Below, in pieces: positions 61,248 to 64,000 of a stretch of DNA of 64,000 bases (positions within the stretch are counted from its first letter, which is position 1; each line of letters starts with the position of its first letter). The position numbers and the translations under genes were made by a program. The notes beneath the pieces were generated by a model that saw only the letters and a list, made by a program, of their open reading frames with translations, did no database searches and was not told where the DNA came from. Origin of the DNA: Sordariomycetes sp. S80-01Y (lineage: Eukaryota > Ascomycota > Sordariomycetes); the NCBI GenBank assembly GCA_037042185.1, contig JAXQJY010000029.1:930001-994000 (forward strand), in the 5' to 3' direction.

Positions 61248-63637
61248 TCAGTTCCCGTTGAGCAAAATCCTGCGGTTGCTCTGAATCAGCCCGTTCAGCC
61301 GTTTCTGCAGCTTCTCGGTCTCCTTCTTAGCGGCGCTCAACGCGGCCTCGGCATCCTCCACACTCATAAGTGGCATGCCACTCACAGCCGGCGTGGCACC
61401 CATGCCAGCACTCCAGTTGGCGACGCCATCCGCACCGGGTGCGCCAGTCAGAGCAGGATTGGCGGCAGCAAAGTCTTTGCTGTCAGGCGCACTGTAGATG
61501 CCCACACCAGCAGCAGCATCTGGCCCGTAGAAGTAGGGTGCCAAAGAGTTGAGGCTAGCAGCTGCTGCGTCTTGTCGGACAGTGGCGCCCTTGGGCCAGC
61601 CAACATTGGTCGCTCCCAGGTTCAGACGTGGCAGCACATATTGGTTAATATAGCTCAGAGCGTCCTCGCGCTGAAGCTTGCCAATCGGATCCTGGCCTTG
61701 TGGCTGGCTGGTGGCAGGAAAGATGTTAGGTCGTCCGTTTGGCACAGCGCGACCCTTGATCAGGGAGAAGGCGCCATTGCCAGGCTGGTGACGTTGGAAA
61801 ACAAACGAGCCGGGATGTTCGGCCTCGGACGCGATCGACTTCTGGAGCTCGAGAAATTTGTCCTCTTCCTCTTCTGTCAAGCCGCGGATGCAGTCACCGT
61901 TGGGTGTGATGAGCATCCTGCTCCCGTCAACGTGGAATTGTTTGCGTACAGGCTTACCAGCTCGAAGCGCGACAAGGTCAGCCTCTAGAATCTCTGCGCA
62001 CTTGCAAGTGCTGTCTTTGCAATCCTTGTACGTTTCCGGGATGTGCTGCGCCAGGGCGTCGGTGGCCGCTTTAGGATTGGCCTTCTTGTCGATGCGCGTG
62101 TTGAAAGCCACGGGATTGAGCAGGTTAAGGTTCTCTACGGCGGTTGACAGACTCTGGGAGATCTCCGCAAAGACCTGAGAAGGTCCGTACTCGGGCTCAG
62201 CGACATCTTTGGGCTCCTTCTTTTTGGGACTCTTCTCAGGCTTGGGCTCAGGTTCAGCCTCGGCCTCGGGCTCAGCGTCGTGCTCGTGATCTTTCTCGAT
62301 CTCGATCTCGTGCCCGTCTTCATGCTGAGGCTTCTGCTGGGGCTCTTCAGGCTGGCTGGGCTCGTCGGCTTTCGGCTGTTCCTTGACTTCCTTCGCCTTC
62401 TTTTCCGGCTCAGGCTTGGGTTTGGCGGGCTTCTCTTTCTTCTGCTTCTTCTTGCGTCCCATAATCGGTGCATGTTCTTCAGGCTGTATTTCCTTGAGGG
62501 TCTCGGCAAGCACCTTGGTCTCCTGCTTGGTTTGGTCTTTGCGTTGCTTCCGCTGTTGGCTCTTTGTTGCAGCACGAGTATGTGCTGACCCAATTATAGA
62601 GCTACCAGGCGGAGGCGAGCCGGCGCGTGAAGCTGAGACCGAGTTTGAAACCATCGAGGCCGTCTCGCTCATCATCTCACTGGGAGGGGTGCCAGGACGG
62701 GTGTTGGAGATCGACATGGCTCTCGAGATGGCGGAGACTGGAGATCCGACAGGCACGACTTCAGGCTTGGGCGTGGAGACGAGACGAAGGGTTTTGGGTG
62801 CTGCCTTGGGCGCCTGCGGCGACATGGCTGACGCAGCGGGTAACGACGGGAATGCCCCAGACTTCTCAGGAACAGCAGATGGCTCCTTCGAGGGCGACGC
62901 AGTGATGTTGGTATCCACGGTGATTGGCACCCTCTCTGAAGCCTGAGCCTGAGCCTGAGCCTTAGCTGCCTCTGCCGCCTTTGCCGCAGCATCCTCCTCT
63001 GCAGTCTTCTGCTGCGCGACCTCTTCGGCAACCTTCTTCTTCTCTTCTTCCTTGGCAGCCTTTTCAGCTTCCCTAGCAGCCTTCTTGGCGGCCTTTTCGG
63101 CGTCTCTGGCTTCCTTCTTGGAAGCCTTCTCTGCTGCACGTTCTGCAGCCCTCTCGGCGCGTTCTGCCGCCTTGCTTGCGAGCTTAGCCTTCTTCGCTAT
63201 GGGGGTACCAGATGGAGTAGAGGCTGCCGGCGTTGCTGGCTGATCCTTCTCTTGGGTCTGCCGGCCCAGCGCTGGGAAGTCCTCGTCCTGCAAAGCTCCC
63301 TGAGCCGGCTCAGGCTGGGCGTGGGGTGACATGACCCTTGACAGCCCAGTCTCAGCTGCAAAAGCCTTGATGTTCTTCTTCGCGTCGCTCGAGGCAGGCG
63401 TAATCGGCCTCCGCTTGGTCTGTTCAGGCGTAACGACACCAGAGCTGAGACCGGGCGGCATCCTCGCTGGGGCAGGTGATGGGTGAGCATGACGAGATGC
63501 TGGCGAGCCTGTGGACGACTCAAAACCCGGCGGCGCCATCACGCCACTCGCGTTCTGCATGTATCGTTCGAATGTGTCGTCAGAAACTAACGCGTCGACC
63601 TCGTCCTCTGCTTCGTTAAGAAACGAGAAGTCGTCGT
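61248..63637 (-). CDS. CCR4-NOT subunit Not4-like, C-terminal exon (5' end missing)
   Basis: The minus-strand exon 63637-61248 encodes 796 residues starting within a codon at the acceptor GCTAACGTTTCCAG. The start of the gene, which should carry the RING and RRM domains of Not4, lies outside or is not resolved in the last 360 bases. What is visible is DDFSFLNEAEDEVDALVSDD, DEDFPALG near 150, a long Ala/Glu/Lys helix at about 180-235, EEHAPIMGRKKKQKKEKPAK near 410, and a folded-looking tail with KFLELQKSIASEAEHPGSFV, FSLIKGRAVPNGRP and DALSYINQYVLPRLN. The last blocks fit fungal Not4/Mot2. The complex shortens poly(A) tails, and Not4 is its ubiquitin ligase. The C terminus ends in a helix AKKETEKLQKRLNGLIQSNR. 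The name rests on the tail alone, since the catalytic RING is not in view. Confidence 0.65.
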
Positions 63638-64000
63638 CTGGAAACGTTAGCCCATGCTCGTTCCGTACTGGACCAAGAAATGCAACGTCTACGCCATTAT
63701 GTACATGAGATGAGACAAGCTGGGCCTGCCACCATCGTCTTCCACGGGAACAAAGAGAGAGCGACTTGGAGAGAATAAAGTGGTAAGGTATATTCTGACC
63801 AAATGCCGCCAGCCTAGGCGGAGCGCGGTCTGTTAACGTACATGCCGAGTGGAAGACGATGATGGCGTGCCTGGCTCGGACCCCTTCGCCATCCCGGTCG
63901 TCGTGAAAAGAGTTGACGCCCAATGTAAGCCTATCAGCCACCGTTTGTGGCCAACCGTGCATTTCGCAGTCGGATTGCATGCGTATCCCGCAGGATCTGA
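63638..64000 (-). other. Probable intron or unresolved upstream exon of the Not4-like gene
   Basis: The frame stays open across this stretch, but its translation does not resemble Not4 and the strong branch/acceptor pair GCTAACGTTTCCAG sits right at 63651-63638. I therefore read at least the proximal part as intron. A donor could not be placed with confidence, so the exon upstream is not annotated. Confidence 0.4.

Noticed and set aside
63638-63980. Extending the Not4-like coding sequence through the open frame to 63980
   Set aside because: The translation there has no similarity in style to Not4, and a strong branch/acceptor pair marks the exon start at 63637.
1-64000. Secondary-metabolite or other functional gene cluster
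   Set aside because: No polyketide synthase, peptide synthetase, terpene cyclase or linked tailoring enzymes are present, and neighbours serve unrelated housekeeping roles.

Overview
The window looks like nuclear DNA of a filamentous ascomycete (Pezizomycotina, most like a Sordariomycete). The reasons are GC-rich codon choice, short GT-AG introns of about 45-100 bp with CTAAC/CTGAC branch sites close to the acceptor, a HET-domain gene, a fungal TOK-type potassium channel, and fungal versions of Tim17, Blm10, PTPA and Not4. The genus cannot be fixed from the sequence alone. No rRNA gene, CRISPR array, intact transposon, or virus-like element with recognisable parts was found.

Layout. At 1-20 kb there is a possible proline-rich gene running off the left edge, a four-helix membrane protein (-), a divergently placed ankyrin-HET protein (+), a multi-span membrane protein (+), a GNAT acetyltransferase (-), TIM17 (+), an asparaginase-type Ntn hydrolase (-) and a bZIP factor (-) with a 3.7 kb upstream region. 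A LYR-motif protein (-) lies at 19.4-20.9 kb. The stretch 20.9-26.9 kb is gene-poor and holds promoter-like segments and interrupted coding-like stretches, the best candidate for an accessory or decayed region. At 26.9-43.6 kb come a serine-rich unknown protein (+), the proteasome activator BLM10 (+, almost 6 kb), an unknown acidic protein (-), a small basic lysine/alanine protein with a 5'UTR intron (+), and an adenosine deaminase-like protein (+). At 44-64 kb come a 1,229-residue coiled-coil protein (-), a nuclear-looking protein with a Myb/SANT-like C terminus (-), the PP2A activator PTPA (+), a small Ala/Lys/Glu-rich protein (-), an intron-containing tRNA-Pro(UGG) (-), a predicted mitochondrial alpha/beta-hydrolase-like protein (-), the K+ channel TOK1 (+), and the C-terminal part of a Not4-like CCR4-NOT subunit (-) running toward the right edge.

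The genes do not form one pathway or biosynthetic cluster. Most are housekeeping genes: mitochondrial import, proteasome, PP2A maturation, mRNA decay, ion transport. The accessory signal is concentrated in the ankyrin-HET gene and the 20.9-26.9 kb stretch. Splice models were built by hand from reading frames, splice signals and branch sites. The points most worth a second look are the eroded HET motif in an N-ankyrin/C-HET protein, a stop-free 51-nt intron near the BLM10 C terminus, a Met-Gly-Ile-Ser-Cys-Ser start on the adenosine deaminase-like protein, the missing nucleophile serine in the mitochondrial hydrolase-like protein, and bZIP splicing choices that decide whether the DNA-binding domain is made.
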